Below are positions 37,116 through 46,549 of a stretch of DNA of 51,647 nt, in pieces. Within the stretch, counting starts at the first letter, position 1; each line of letters opens with the position of its first letter. This stretch comes from Alphaproteobacteria bacterium. GTDB lineage: Bacteria; Pseudomonadota; Alphaproteobacteria; SMXQ01. Under the pieces are notes generated by a model, which saw nothing but the letters and a program-made list of their open reading frames with translations, did no database searches and had not been told where the DNA came from. The position numbers and the translations under genes are program-made. The stretch is from NCBI GenBank assembly GCA_030831315.1, contig JAURLI010000014.1, positions 1 through 51,647 on the forward strand. Direction: 5' to 3'.

Positions 37116-38372
37116 TCAGGAGACGCTGCGGAAGGCGGGATTGCGCGCGGACCACACGGCAATCACCACGACGATGCCGAGCAGGCCGGCGCCGATGATC
37201 AGGAAGCTCGCCTCGACACCCACCACCTCGGCGACGAAGCCCATGACGATGGGCAGAAGAAGCGCGCCCAGGCGGTTGCCAGTGGTCCTGAGCGCTACGC
37301 CGCGGGCCTGGGCATCGGCGGGCAGCGCCTTGGCAATGACCGAAAAGGCGGCCGGGTGCAGCAGCCCGTGGCCGAGGCCGCGCAGGATCTGGGCTGCGGC
37401 CAGGAAGGCAAAGACGCCGCCGAGCAGCGGCGTGATCGCCATCAGCGCGATGGTCAGCGCCGTCAGCCCGACCAGCAACCAATGGACCGGCACACGGCGC
37501 ATGGCGGGCGCGGCGAAAAGGGAGCCGAAGGCGCTTGGCACCTCGGCGCAGCCGATCAGCACGCCGATCAGGGTCGCGGTCAGGCCGATGTCCTTCAGGT
37601 AGGTGATGTAGAACGACGCCTGGATGGTGGAGGGCGTATGGCGCAGCAGCGCCACGGCGATGCCCAGCATGACCGCCGGGATGGCCAGCAGGTGCACGCA
37701 GGCGATGTAATCGCCGATACGCGGCAAGGCATCGCGCCAGCCGAAGGGGGGCGGCGGACTGGCGGTGCGCGCGCGGGCGAAGGCTTCGGCCTCGGCGGTG
37801 CTGCCGTGCTCGCCCCATCCAGGCACGGCAACGACGGTTGCCCACATGGCGAGCGATACGGCGAAGCAGGCGGCGAAGCCGCCCCATACGCCGGTGAAAT
37901 CCCAGATCAGGCCGATGACGACGGGCCCGCCGATGGACCCCACCCGCGAGATGAAGGCAAAAATCCCGAGATAATGGGCATCGCCCTTGCCCATGCGCGC
38001 GATCAGCGTCTGCGCGCCGACCCAGTGCATGTTGGAAAAAAGACCCGTCAGCATCTGGAGTGCGACGAGCATCGGGAACCACGTGGCAAATGGATAGAGC
38101 GGGATCAGCCCTGCCGTGAGGCCGGTAAACAGCAGCATCATGCGCCGCGTCCCCAGCCGGTCCATTAGTACGCCGCCGTGGATCGACAGCAGGAACGGCA
38201 GGATCGAGCGTGCCCCGATCATGATGCCGATCTGCGATGGCGTCGCGCCGAGCTTGAGCGCCCACAGCGGCACCACCACCAGCATGAAGTCGGCATAGAG
38301 GTTGGTGGCGAGCCCGGTGCCCAGAACCGGCCACAGGGCGCGGCGCGGGATCTGCGGGCGTGTGTCGCTCAT
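37116..38372 (-). CDS. MFS transporter, array member 3
   Basis: A 418-residue major facilitator with 12 hydrophobic segments. Array motifs are 'SIHGGVLMDRLGTRR' (IHGG at 64-67), 'HWVGAQ', 'LPRIGDYI', 'ASFYITYLKDIGL' and 'LRTTGNRLGALLLPIVMG'. It departs from the others in 'GLLHPAA' where they have 'QPVM'. The start at 38372 (MSDTRPQIPRRAL) overlaps the stop of member 2 by four bases. The frame is open for about 370 codons upstream, but that stretch is Arg- and His-rich and is a shadow of member 2. Confidence 0.9.
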   Translation of the reverse strand: MSDTRPQIPRRALWPVLGTGLATNLYADFMLVVVPLWALKLGATPSQIGIMIGARSILPFLLSIHGGVLMDRLGTRRMMLLFTGLTAGLIPLYPFATWFPMLVALQMLTGLFSNMHWVGAQTLIARMGKGDAHYLGIFAFISRVGSIGGPVVIGLIWDFTGVWGGFAACFAVSLAMWATVVAVPGWGEHGSTAEAEAFARARTASPPPPFGWRDALPRIGDYIACVHLLAIPAVMLGIAVALLRHTPSTIQASFYITYLKDIGLTATLIGVLIGCAEVPSAFGSLFAAPAMRRVPVHWLLVGLTALTIALMAITPLLGGVFAFLAAAQILRGLGHGLLHPAAFSVIAKALPADAQARGVALRTTGNRLGALLLPIVMGFVAEVVGVEASFLIIGAGLLGIVVVIAVWSARNPAFRSVS

Positions 38373-39601
38373 GTTGCCGCCGCCTCGGGCATGCGGCGGG
38401 CGTAGAGCCACAGTACGGCAGTACCCGCCAGCAGCACGCCGCCGAGGATCAGGAAGCTCGACCCGATGCCCGCGGCATCGGCGATGATGCCCATGACCGG
38501 AGGAATGATGATCGACGATACGCGATTGACCGTGACGCGGAGCGCAACCGTCGCCCCCTGGCGCTCGGGCGGCACCGCCTTCGCCTGGACCGAAAACATC
38601 ACCGGCTGGTTGATGCCCTGGATGACCCCGCGCAGGGCCTGGGCCACGAACAGAAGTACGACGATGCCGCCGAGCAGGGGGGTTATCGCGATCAGGGCGA
38701 TGGCTGCGGCGGTGGTGCCGATCAGCATGACGAAGGGCGGCAGCAGTTTCGAGGCCCGCCCGGCGACCAGCGAGCCGATGCTGCTTGCCCCTTCGATGGC
38801 TGCGAACAGCACGCCGATGACGGTGCCAGTGATGCCGATCTCGGTCAGGTAGACGACGTAGATAGAACTTTGAATGCTGGATGTGGAGTTGCGCAGGAAA
38901 CACGCGCCGATGGATATGGCGATGGCCGGGATGGCGCAGAGCGCGATGGTCTCCCGGTAGTCCGACCATTTCGGCATGACCGTGCGAATCATACCCGCGA
39001 TGGAGCGCGGGCCAACGGGCGCTTCGCTTGCCCGTCTGGGGCCGTCGCCGGAAATGGAAAGGGTGAGGCCCAGCATCAGCGCCGCCCACAGGGACACGCC
39101 CACGAAGCAGACGGTCGGATTGGTGAAGTCCCACAGCAGGCCGAAGATGATTGGTGCGACGAAAGTGCCGATACGGGTGGCGAAGGAGAAATAGCCGATG
39201 TAGCCGGTTTCGCCCTTCGACAGGTGGGCGATGGTGGTCTGTGCGCCGACCCATTGCATGGTCAGCGCCAGCCCGATGATCGTCTGCATGATCAGGAGCG
39301 GCACGAACCATGGCAGCAGCGGATAGAGCGGTGCCATGACGATGATCACGACGACGAAGACAATCATGATGCGCCGCGGCCCATAACGGTCGATCAGCGC
39401 GCCGCCGTGAATGGCAAGGAGGCCCGGCAGCAACGAGCGCGCGCCGACCAAGAGGCCCACTTCTGTCGCGTTGGCGCCGATCAGCACCGCCCACAATGGA
39501 ATGATGAACACGTAAGCATCCATCAGGCCAAGCGCGAGCAGGCCGGAACCGTAGCTCAGAAGAAGAGCGCGGCGGGGCGGACTGGCGGGCGCCTCGGCCA
39601 T
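38369..39601 (-). CDS. MFS transporter, array member 2
   Basis: A 410-residue major facilitator. Array motifs are 'AIHGGALIDRYGPRR' (IHGG at 64-67), 'QWVGAQ', 'MPKWSDYR', 'SSIYVVYLTEIGI', 'GINQPVM' and 'LRVTVNRVSSIIIPPVMG'. Its C-terminus is short, ending RRMPEAAAT. The start lies 2 nt after the stop of member 1, and its stop overlaps member 3, so translation of the three genes is probably coupled. Confidence 0.9.
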   Translation of the reverse strand: MAEAPASPPRRALLLSYGSGLLALGLMDAYVFIIPLWAVLIGANATEVGLLVGARSLLPGLLAIHGGALIDRYGPRRIMIVFVVVIIVMAPLYPLLPWFVPLLIMQTIIGLALTMQWVGAQTTIAHLSKGETGYIGYFSFATRIGTFVAPIIFGLLWDFTNPTVCFVGVSLWAALMLGLTLSISGDGPRRASEAPVGPRSIAGMIRTVMPKWSDYRETIALCAIPAIAISIGACFLRNSTSSIQSSIYVVYLTEIGITGTVIGVLFAAIEGASSIGSLVAGRASKLLPPFVMLIGTTAAAIALIAITPLLGGIVVLLFVAQALRGVIQGINQPVMFSVQAKAVPPERQGATVALRVTVNRVSSIIIPPVMGIIADAAGIGSSFLILGGVLLAGTAVLWLYARRMPEAAAT

Positions 39602-39603
39602 GA

Positions 39604-40842
39604 TCAGGACTTGAATCCCGGAATGCGTCGCACGAAGAGCGCGACGCAGAGCGTCATCGCGATCAGGCTACCGCCGATCCAGTAGAAGCTCTCCTCGACG
39701 CCGACGGCTTCGGCCACCAGCCCCATGACGCCCGGCACGATCATCGTTGCGAAACGGTTCGACGTCGTGCGCAGGCCGATGGAGGTGCCTTGTTCGTTGC
39801 GCCCGACCGCGCGCGAAAGGATGCCGAACATCACCGGCTGGCTCAGCCCCTGGCCGTAGCCGCGCAGGAAAGTGGCGATGGCGAGCAGGGCGAAAACACC
39901 GCCGAGCAGCGGCGTGATGGAGACGAAGAGCAGCGACATGCCGACGAAGGCAATGAATACCCAATGGGGCTTCAGGTATTTTTCCCAGAAGGCGGCCATC
40001 AGGGCGCCCAGAAGCCCTGCGCCTTCCGACAGGGCGACCAGCACGCCGACCAGCGTGCCGATCATGCCGATGTCGCGCAGGTAGACAACATAGAAGGATG
40101 TCTGCACGGCGGTCGAGGAAATGCGCAGCGCGCTCATCACCACGACGAAGGCAACCGTCGGTATGGCGATCAGGGAAAAGGCGCGGATGTAATCCGACAT
40201 TTTCGGAGTCAACTCGCGCACGACGTCGCGCGCCGTCGGGCGTGGCGTGGTATCGGGATCGGTCGGCGCGATCCACAGCGCCGCCACCACGACCCAGGAT
40301 GCCACCGTCACCAGGCCGAAGGCGCCCCACGGCCCGCCGATGTCCCAGGCGGCGCCGACGGCAATCGGGGCGATGAGGGTGCCGAGTTTTCCCGCCACCG
40401 AGAACTGGGCGATCAGGGCCGTGCGTCCCGAGGACAGGTTGCAGATCAGCGCCTGGGCGCCGACCCATCCCATGTTGGAGGTAAGCCCGGTGATGAGTTG
40501 CAGGACGATGATCGCCCAGAAGAAGGGCAGCACGGGATAGAGCGGTACCGCCAGCGCCGTGGTGATGACGTAGGCAAGCGTCACGCGCCGGATGCCGAGC
40601 CGGTCCATCAGCACGCCGCCGTGGATCGAGAGCAGGAATGGCAGCAGCGCCCCGGCCGAGGAGGCAAGGCCGAATTCGCTCGGTGACATGTGCAGATGCA
40701 CCGCCCAGAGCGCAAACACGACCTTAACCATCAGCGCCACGGAATTGGCGGTCAGCCCGACGCCAAAGGCGGTGTACAGCGCGATCCGCGAAGGGCCGGA
40801 TTCGGCCTGCCGCGGCGCCTCGTTGCGCTCGGTCTCGGACAA
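39604..40842 (-). CDS. MFS transporter, array member 1 (first in transcription order)
   Basis: A 412-residue major facilitator. Array motifs are 'SIHGGVLMDRLGIRR' (IHGG at 73-76), 'GWVGAQ', 'TPKMSDYI', 'TSFYVVYLRDIGM', 'GLSQPVM' and 'LRTTSNRFATMIVPGVMG'. The N-terminal 18 residues are polar and cytoplasmic. A GAGAGGGAA purine-rich stretch lies just before the ATG. The promoter should lie in the 154-bp divergent gap shared with the VWA gene, where I could not fix -35 and -10 boxes by eye. Confidence 0.9.
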   Translation of the reverse strand: MSETERNEAPRQAESGPSRIALYTAFGVGLTANSVALMVKVVFALWAVHLHMSPSEFGLASSAGALLPFLLSIHGGVLMDRLGIRRVTLAYVITTALAVPLYPVLPFFWAIIVLQLITGLTSNMGWVGAQALICNLSSGRTALIAQFSVAGKLGTLIAPIAVGAAWDIGGPWGAFGLVTVASWVVVAALWIAPTDPDTTPRPTARDVVRELTPKMSDYIRAFSLIAIPTVAFVVVMSALRISSTAVQTSFYVVYLRDIGMIGTLVGVLVALSEGAGLLGALMAAFWEKYLKPHWVFIAFVGMSLLFVSITPLLGGVFALLAIATFLRGYGQGLSQPVMFGILSRAVGRNEQGTSIGLRTTSNRFATMIVPGVMGLVAEAVGVEESFYWIGGSLIAMTLCVALFVRRIPGFKS

Positions 40843-40996
40843 GTTCCCTCTCCCGGTTTTGCTTGATTATGGGGCCTGACGGGCCGCCGGTACGGCCGGG
40901 GTCCAAACTAATCCAGCCCCGGAGGCATGGAAAGTCCCCAATGAATCTGGGATTTGGCGGCTACCTTGGACGGGCCGGATTGCGTATCATGACGTC

Positions 40997-41719
40997 ATGA
41001 GTGGCAAACGCGATATTCGCTCCTCCGGCGCGAAGGCGCCGGCAGAGCGCCGGTCGGCGGACGTAGAGCGCTTCCTCAATCAGGTCGCTGCCGCGCCGCC
41101 GCGCGCGGCCGGTACCCGTGGCCGACTGATGTTTGCCATGGATGCCACTGCCAGCAGGGAACCGACCTGGGACCGCGCCTGTGCAATCCAGGGCGACATG
41201 TTCACCGCCACCGATACGCTGGGCGGTCTGGAGGTCCAGCTCGTCTTCTATCGCGGCTACAACGAATGCAAGGCGAGCCCTTGGGTGAGCAATTCCGCCG
41301 ATCTCGTCCGCCGCATGACGGCGGTGCGCTGTCTCGGAGGGCATACCCAGATCGGCCGCGTGCTTAGCCACGCCGCGAGCGAGACCCGCAAGAAGAAGGT
41401 CAATGCGCTGGTCTTTGTCGGTGACGCGATGGAAGAGCCGGTCGATGACCTTTGTCATGCGGCGGGCGAACTGGGGCTTCTCGGCGTTCCGGCATTCATC
41501 TTCCACGAAGGCGGCGATCCCGTCGCCGAGCGTGGCTTTCGCCAGATCGCCAAGCTGACCAAGGGCGCCTATTGCCGTTTCGACGCGGGATCGGCGGAGC
41601 AGCTCAAGGACCTGCTTTCGGCGGTGGCCGTCTATGCCGCGGGTGGGCGCAAGGCGCTTCTCGATTATTCCGGCAACCGCAGCGGCGTCGTGCGCCTGCT
41701 GACCAACGAGATGAAGTAG
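40997..41719 (+). CDS. VWA-domain protein
   Basis: The 240-residue protein is a von Willebrand factor A domain without a signal peptide. The metal-ion-dependent adhesion site reads D49-x-T51-x-S53 ('FAMDATAS'), with Thr in place of the first Ser of DxSxS. Later MIDAS parts are 'GGHTQIGRVL' and 'FVGDAMEEP'. It has a Lys- and Arg-rich N-terminal stretch. It is followed 3 nt later by a membrane J-domain protein. The function is not known; VWA domains generally mediate protein assembly. Confidence 0.8.
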   Translation: MSGKRDIRSSGAKAPAERRSADVERFLNQVAAAPPRAAGTRGRLMFAMDATASREPTWDRACAIQGDMFTATDTLGGLEVQLVFYRGYNECKASPWVSNSADLVRRMTAVRCLGGHTQIGRVLSHAASETRKKKVNALVFVGDAMEEPVDDLCHAAGELGLLGVPAFIFHEGGDPVAERGFRQIAKLTKGAYCRFDAGSAEQLKDLLSAVAVYAAGGRKALLDYSGNRSGVVRLLTNEMK

Positions 41720-41722
41720 CTG

Positions 41723-42433
41723 ATGATCGCGTATTTCGTTCTTGGGATCGGACTCCTGATCGGCCTGTTGCTGCTGGCGCGCTGGATCGTCAATGCCGAT
41801 CCGCGCCTGCTGGTCTGGGCGGTAAAGGTCGTGGCCGTGATCGTCGCGCTCGGCTTCGGCGGGCTGATCATCGCCACCGACCGCGTGCAGTGGGCGCTCT
41901 ATGTCCTGCCGCTGGCCTTGCCGTTCTTTTTCCATTGGCGCTCAGCCCGGATTCGCCAGCGCAATGCGCGGGGTCCGGCGGCGGGCGGGCGGTCGACGAT
42001 CAATACAGGCTGGCTGAACATGGAGCTCGACCATGACAGCGGTGCCATGCGCGGCACGGTCCAGCGCGGCCGCTTCGCTGGGCGCGGCCTTGCCGGGATG
42101 TCGGTTGAGGAATTGCGGGAGTTGCTCGACGAGGTGGCCGACGATGCCGACTCGGCGGGTGTGCTCGAGGCCTACCTCGACCGCGTGCACGGGCCCGACT
42201 GGCGCCAGGGCGGGACGGGGGCGGAGCCTCCGCCCCGGCGGCCGGCACCACCTTCGGGCATGAGCGAGGAAGAGGCCCTCGACGTCCTCGGCCTCGCCCC
42301 GGGGGCCAAAACCGCCGAGATCAAGGAGGCCCACCGCCGCCTGATGGCCAAGCTCCACCCGGACCGGGGCGGGTCCACCTATCTGGCGGCAAAGCTCAAT
42401 CAGGCCAAGGACGTGCTCCTCAAGCGGGGCTGA
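41723..42433 (+). CDS. Membrane-anchored J-domain protein (Tim14/Pam18-like)
   Basis: The 236-residue protein has hydrophobic helices at about 3-20, 30-52 and 55-71, a linker rich in Gly, Ala and Pro (about 85-180) and a C-terminal J domain. The J-domain HPD motif is at 212-214 in 'AKLHPDRGGSTYLAAKLNQA'. This end-of-chain, shortened J domain resembles the mitochondrial import-motor protein Tim14/Pam18 and its alphaproteobacterial relatives. It would recruit DnaK to the inner membrane. The gene is coupled to the VWA gene. Confidence 0.82.
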   Translation: MIAYFVLGIGLLIGLLLLARWIVNADPRLLVWAVKVVAVIVALGFGGLIIATDRVQWALYVLPLALPFFFHWRSARIRQRNARGPAAGGRSTINTGWLNMELDHDSGAMRGTVQRGRFAGRGLAGMSVEELRELLDEVADDADSAGVLEAYLDRVHGPDWRQGGTGAEPPPRRPAPPSGMSEEEALDVLGLAPGAKTAEIKEAHRRLMAKLHPDRGGSTYLAAKLNQAKDVLLKRG

Positions 42434-42520
42434 CGGGGCGGTCTTGCCGGGGGGCGGGCGCTGTGGCACAAAGACCGCGCCCGGCGGGGACCCGGGGACG
42501 AATAAGGAACGCAGCACATC

Positions 42521-43396
42521 ATGGCGAAAGCCGTTCGCAAGGCGATATTTCCGGTGGCGGGGCTTGGCACCCGCTTCCTTCCGGCGACCAAGGCGGTGCC
42601 CAAGGAAATGCTGCCGGTCGTCGACCGGCCGCTGATAGACTATGCCGTGTCGGAAGCCCGTGCCGCCGGCATCGATACCTTCATTTTCATCACCGGTCCG
42701 CGCAACGAGCCGATGCTGCGGGCGCATTTCGAACTGGTTGCGTCGCTCGAGGCGGAACTCAACGCCAAGGACCCGAAGCTCGTCACCATGCTGCGCGAGA
42801 TGGAGCCGCCGCGCGGCTCCGTTCATTGCGTCCATCAGGACCGGCCGCTCGGCCTCGGCCATGCGGTCAATTGCGCGCGCGATCTCATCGGCGACGAGCC
42901 CTTCGCGGTGCTGCTGCCCGACGACCTGATGGACTGTAATCCGCCGGCGCTGGCGCAGATGGTGGCGCTGCACGGCAAGACCGGCGGCAACGTCGTTGCG
43001 GTCGAGGAAGTGCCGCGCGAACTGACCCGCCGCTACGGCGTGCTCGATGTCGGTGTCGATGACGGCCACATGGCGGAAGTGAAGGGGCTGGTCGAAAAGC
43101 CCGAGCCGGAAAAGGCGCCTTCCACCCTGACCGTGATCGGCCGCTATGTCCTGCTGCCCGAGGTATTCGAGCACCTTGCCCTGCGCCAGCGCGGCGCGGG
43201 CGGGGAAATCCAGCTGACCGACGCCATGGCCAAGATGATCGGCCATGCGCCCTTCCACGGCTTGCGCTGCGGCGGGCATCGCTACGATTGCGGTTCGCGC
43301 GTCGGTTTCGTCGAGGCACAACTTGCCTTCGCCATGAAGGACGACGCCATGCGCGATCGCCTTCGCGATTACATGCGCCGGACCAGCGCCGAATAG
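42521..43396 (+). CDS. galU: UTP-glucose-1-phosphate uridylyltransferase
   Basis: The enzyme makes UDP-glucose from UTP and glucose 1-phosphate. The 291-residue sequence has the nucleotidyltransferase signature 'FPVAGLGTRFLPATKAVPKE', followed by 'LPDDLMDC' and 'GLVEKPEPEKAPSTLTVIGR', typical of bacterial GalU. Its product is the substrate of the next gene, ugd, which begins 24 nt later. Together they supply UDP-glucuronate for surface polysaccharides. Confidence 0.95.
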   Translation: MAKAVRKAIFPVAGLGTRFLPATKAVPKEMLPVVDRPLIDYAVSEARAAGIDTFIFITGPRNEPMLRAHFELVASLEAELNAKDPKLVTMLREMEPPRGSVHCVHQDRPLGLGHAVNCARDLIGDEPFAVLLPDDLMDCNPPALAQMVALHGKTGGNVVAVEEVPRELTRRYGVLDVGVDDGHMAEVKGLVEKPEPEKAPSTLTVIGRYVLLPEVFEHLALRQRGAGGEIQLTDAMAKMIGHAPFHGLRCGGHRYDCGSRVGFVEAQLAFAMKDDAMRDRLRDYMRRTSAE

Positions 43397-43420
43397 GCCC
43401 GGCGTTACGGAGAAAAAACC

Positions 43421-44743
43421 ATGCGTATCGCTATGATCGGCAGCGGCTATGTTGGCCTCGTTTCCGGGGCGTGCTTCGCCGAATTCGGCTTCGACGTCAC
43501 CTGCGTCGACAAGGACGAAGCCAAGATCGCGCGCCTTGAACAGGGGCAGATCCCGATTTTCGAACCGGGCCTTGACGATCTCGTGACCGAGAACGTCAAG
43601 GCGGGGCGCCTGTCCTTCACCACCGACCTTGGCGCCGCGGTCAAGGCAGCCGATGTCGTGTTCATTGCCGTTGGCACGCCGAGCCGTCGCGGCGACGGTC
43701 ACGCGGACCTGAGCTACGTTTACGCTGCTGCCGAGGAGATCGCCCGGGCCATCGACGGCTATACGGTGGTGGTGACCAAGTCGACGGTGCCGGTCGGAAC
43801 GGGGCGCGAGGTTTCGCGGATCATCGCCAAGACCCGCCCTGACGCCGATTTCGACGTCGCGTCGAACCCCGAATTCCTGCGCGAGGGTTCGGCCATTGGC
43901 GATTTCATGCGCCCCGACCGCGTCGTGATCGGCGCCGATTCGGACCGCGCACGCGAGGTTCTGGGCCGTCTTTACCGGCCGCTCAACCTGCTGGAGACGC
44001 CGATCGTCTATACCAGCCGGGAAACCGCCGAGCTGATCAAGTACGCGACCAACGCCTTTCTCGCCACCAAGATCACCTTCATCAACCAGATGGCGGATCT
44101 GTGCGAAGCGGTGGGGGCCGACGTTACCGATGTCGCGCGCGGCATGGGCCTCGATGGCCGCATCGGTCGCAAGTTCCTGCACCCCGGGCCGGGCTACGGC
44201 GGGTCGTGCTTTCCCAAGGACACGCTGGCGCTGGTCAAGACGGCGCGCGACGCGGGGGCGCCGGTCTCGATCGTTGAAAATGTCGTGGTCTCCAACGATG
44301 CCCGCAAGCATGCCATGGCCCAGAAGATCATCCGCGCCGTCGGCGGCGATGCAAGGGGCAAGACCATCGCCGTGCTGGGCCTGACCTTCAAGCCCAATAC
44401 CGACGACATGCGGGAAAGCCCGGCGCTCGACATCGTGCCGGCACTGCTCGCGGCTGGAGCAAAGGTTCGCGCCTACGATCCGGAAGGCATGAACGAAGCG
44501 CGCAAGTTGCTGTCGGGTCTCGATTATGCCGACGGCATCGAGGCCGCGATGGCGAGGGCCGACTGTCTCGTGATCCTGACGGAATGGAACCAGTTCCGCG
44601 CCCTTGATACGGACGCGATCAAATCGGCACTTCGGGCGCCGGTGGTCGTCGATCTGCGCAACGTATTCCGCCCCGAGGACATGACCGCGGCGGGCATTCG
44701 CTATTTCAGCATCGGCCGGCCGACGCCGGGCCAAAAGGAGTAA
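43421..44743 (+). CDS. ugd: UDP-glucose 6-dehydrogenase
   Basis: The enzyme oxidises UDP-glucose to UDP-glucuronate in two NAD-dependent steps. The 440-residue sequence begins with the NAD-binding motif [10 protein letters not shown] (7-16). The catalytic Cys is C263 in '[17 protein letters not shown]'. '[11 protein letters not shown]' and '[19 protein letters not shown]' are conserved. The product feeds capsule, LPS or exopolysaccharide synthesis. It is 4 nt upstream of the phosphomannomutase/phosphoglucomutase gene. Confidence 0.96.
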   Translation: MRIAMIGSGYVGLVSGACFAEFGFDVTCVDKDEAKIARLEQGQIPIFEPGLDDLVTENVKAGRLSFTTDLGAAVKAADVVFIAVGTPSRRGDGHADLSYVYAAAEEIARAIDGYTVVVTKSTVPVGTGREVSRIIAKTRPDADFDVASNPEFLREGSAIGDFMRPDRVVIGADSDRAREVLGRLYRPLNLLETPIVYTSRETAELIKYATNAFLATKITFINQMADLCEAVGADVTDVARGMGLDGRIGRKFLHPGPGYGGSCFPKDTLALVKTARDAGAPVSIVENVVVSNDARKHAMAQKIIRAVGGDARGKTIAVLGLTFKPNTDDMRESPALDIVPALLAAGAKVRAYDPEGMNEARKLLSGLDYADGIEAAMARADCLVILTEWNQFRALDTDAIKSALRAPVVVDLRNVFRPEDMTAAGIRYFSIGRPTPGQKE

Positions 44744-44747
44744 TGCC

Positions 44748-46127
44748 ATGACGGGTCATAAATTGGATCCGACCATCCTGCGCGAATATGACGTTCGCGG
44801 CACTGTCGGCAAGGACCTGACCGAGGCCGACGCCCGCGCGCTCGGCCGGGCTTTCGCCACCTGGCTGGCGAAAAAGGGCGGCAAGACCGTTCATGCCGGG
44901 CGCGACGGGCGCAAGTCTTCGCCGGTGCTCGAAGCGGCGCTGGTCGAAGGCCTGACGGCAGGCGGCATGGACGTCGTGCGCGTCGGCGAAGGGCCGACGC
45001 CGATGCTCTATTACGCGACGGTGTCGGGCAAAAGCGACGGCGGCATCCAGGTCACCGGTTCGCACAATCCGCCGCGCTACAACGGCTTCAAGTTCATGGC
45101 CTTCGGCAAGGCCTTCTACGGCGCAGACATTCTGGCGCTGGGTGCCATCGCGGCTGCGGGCGACTACGCCTCGGGCAAGGGTTCAGTGCGCGACCAGGCG
45201 GTGTTCGATGCCTATGTCGCACGGCTCGCCCAGGACTACGACGGCAAGGTGCCGCTTGCCATCGGCTGGGACGCAGGCAACGGCGCCGCCGGTCCGGCGA
45301 TGAAGGCCCTGACGGAGAAGCTTCCCGGCCGTCACGTTCTGCTGTTTGAAACCGTCGATGGCGAATTTCCGAACCACCATCCCGACCCGACGGTGCCGAA
45401 GAACCTCGAGCACCTGATCGCCGCCGTGGCGAAGGAAAAGCTCGACCTCGGCATCGCTTTCGACGGCGACGGCGACCGCATCGGCGTGGTCGACGGCAAG
45501 GGTCGCATCCTGTGGGGCGACCAGATGATGGCGCTTCTCGCCCGTGACGTCGTGGCGGCCAAGCCCGGCGCCACGATCATCGCCGACGTCAAGGCGAGCC
45601 AGGTCCTGTTCGACGAAATCACCCGGATCGGCGGCACGCCGCTGATGTGGAAAACCGGCCATTCGCTGATCAAGTCGAAGATGGCCGAGACGGGCGCTCC
45701 CTTCGCCGGCGAAATGAGCGGGCATATCTTCTTCGCCGACCGCTACTACGGCTTCGACGATGCGCTATACGCTGCCGTGCGGCTGGTATCCTTCGTTGCG
45801 CGCTCCGGCAAGTCGCTGGCGGAACTGCGCGATGAACTGCCCGTCGTGATCAATACGCCGGAACTGCGCTTTCCCTGCGCCGAGGACCGCAAGTTCAAGG
45901 TGGCGGAAGAGGTCAAGGCGCGGTTGCTCGCACGCAAGGCAAATGTCAACGATTGCGACGGCGTGCGGGTGCTGACCGATGACGGCTGGTGGCTGCTGCG
46001 GGCGTCCAACACCCAGGATGTTCTGGTGGCGCGCTGCGAATCGAAGACCGCGGAGGGGCTCGAACGCCTCAAGGCGGCGCTGGTCGCCGAGCTCGATGCC
46101 AGCGGCGTTGCCCCTCCCCAGTTCTGA
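44748..46127 (+). CDS. Phosphomannomutase/phosphoglucomutase
   Basis: This 459-residue alpha-D-phosphohexomutase interconverts hexose 6- and 1-phosphates and so supplies glucose 1-phosphate to GalU or mannose 1-phosphate to GDP-mannose synthesis. The phosphoserine is S105 in '[14 protein letters not shown]', the metal loop is DGDGDR at 239-244, and the sugar-binding loop 'GEMSGHIFF' is present. It is of the AlgC/ManB type, with four domains. The dual activity is known for the family but not shown here. Confidence 0.93.
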   Translation: MTGHKLDPTILREYDVRGTVGKDLTEADARALGRAFATWLAKKGGKTVHAGRDGRKSSPVLEAALVEGLTAGGMDVVRVGEGPTPMLYYATVSGKSDGGIQVTGSHNPPRYNGFKFMAFGKAFYGADILALGAIAAAGDYASGKGSVRDQAVFDAYVARLAQDYDGKVPLAIGWDAGNGAAGPAMKALTEKLPGRHVLLFETVDGEFPNHHPDPTVPKNLEHLIAAVAKEKLDLGIAFDGDGDRIGVVDGKGRILWGDQMMALLARDVVAAKPGATIIADVKASQVLFDEITRIGGTPLMWKTGHSLIKSKMAETGAPFAGEMSGHIFFADRYYGFDDALYAAVRLVSFVARSGKSLAELRDELPVVINTPELRFPCAEDRKFKVAEEVKARLLARKANVNDCDGVRVLTDDGWWLLRASNTQDVLVARCESKTAEGLERLKAALVAELDASGVAPPQF

Positions 46128-46131
46128 TTCA

Positions 46132-46542
46132 ATGCGTCCCATGCGGCTCTTTTTTTACGGGACGCTGCGTGACGAAGATGTGCTCGCCTATGTTGCGGGG
46201 CAGGGTGGTGCGCGCCTTGCCCTTCGCTCGGCGCGGGCGCCGGGGTGGCAGGCCGTCTATGCCCGCGGCAAGCCCTATCCTGTTCTGGTGCGGGCGCCCG
46301 GCCGCGCGGCCCCGGGCATCGTCACCGAGGTTGCCGACACCAAAGTACTGCGCCGGCTCAAGGCATTCGAGGTGCGCTATCGCCTCGTCCAAATCGCAGT
46401 GCAGTCGGATGAATGGACGGATACGGCCTGGGTTTTCCTGCCCGGCCGCAGGCTGCGGGCTGGAATGCTTCCCTTTGCGCTCGATACCTGGCGGCGGCGG
46501 TTCAAGACGGCTTTTCTGAGACGGATCCGGCGGCGGTTCTGA
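46132..46542 (+). CDS. Gamma-glutamylcyclotransferase-like (AIG2-type) protein
   Basis: The 136-residue protein has the family's N-terminal loop 'FFYGTLRDEDVL' and a candidate catalytic Glu in 'LKAFEVRYRLV'. Family members convert gamma-glutamyl amino acids to 5-oxoproline, though many bacterial ones have no known substrate. The start used is the ATG at 46132; an in-frame ATG at 46141 (MRLFFYGTL) is equally possible. The C-terminal 30 residues are strongly basic (ending RRIRRRF), which is unusual for the family. It starts 4 nt after the mutase gene and is convergent with the carboxypeptidase gene. Confidence 0.72.
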   Translation: MRPMRLFFYGTLRDEDVLAYVAGQGGARLALRSARAPGWQAVYARGKPYPVLVRAPGRAAPGIVTEVADTKVLRRLKAFEVRYRLVQIAVQSDEWTDTAWVFLPGRRLRAGMLPFALDTWRRRFKTAFLRRIRRRF

Positions 46543-46549
46543 GGCCGCG

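Noticed and set aside
38373-39494. Upstream extension of MFS array member 3 to 792 codons
   Set aside because: The added part is Arg- and His-rich and is the shifted-frame reading of member 2. The real start is at 38372, overlapping the previous stop.
35545-40630. A DNA motif like GGTCCATCAGCACGCCGCCG recurring five times, first taken for a repeat array
   Set aside because: Each copy encodes the IHGG-x-x-x-D-R protein motif in one MFS gene at about 1.2-1.4 kb spacing. It reflects paralogy, not CRISPR or a mobile repeat.
40843-40996. Possible promoter TTGGAC ... TATCAT before the VWA gene
   Set aside because: The spacer is only 13 bp, too short for a sigma-70 promoter.
40988-40997. Palindrome ATGACGTCAT at the start of the VWA gene
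   Set aside because: It is only 10 bp, is made partly by the start codon context, and is unsupported by another copy nearby. It may be chance.
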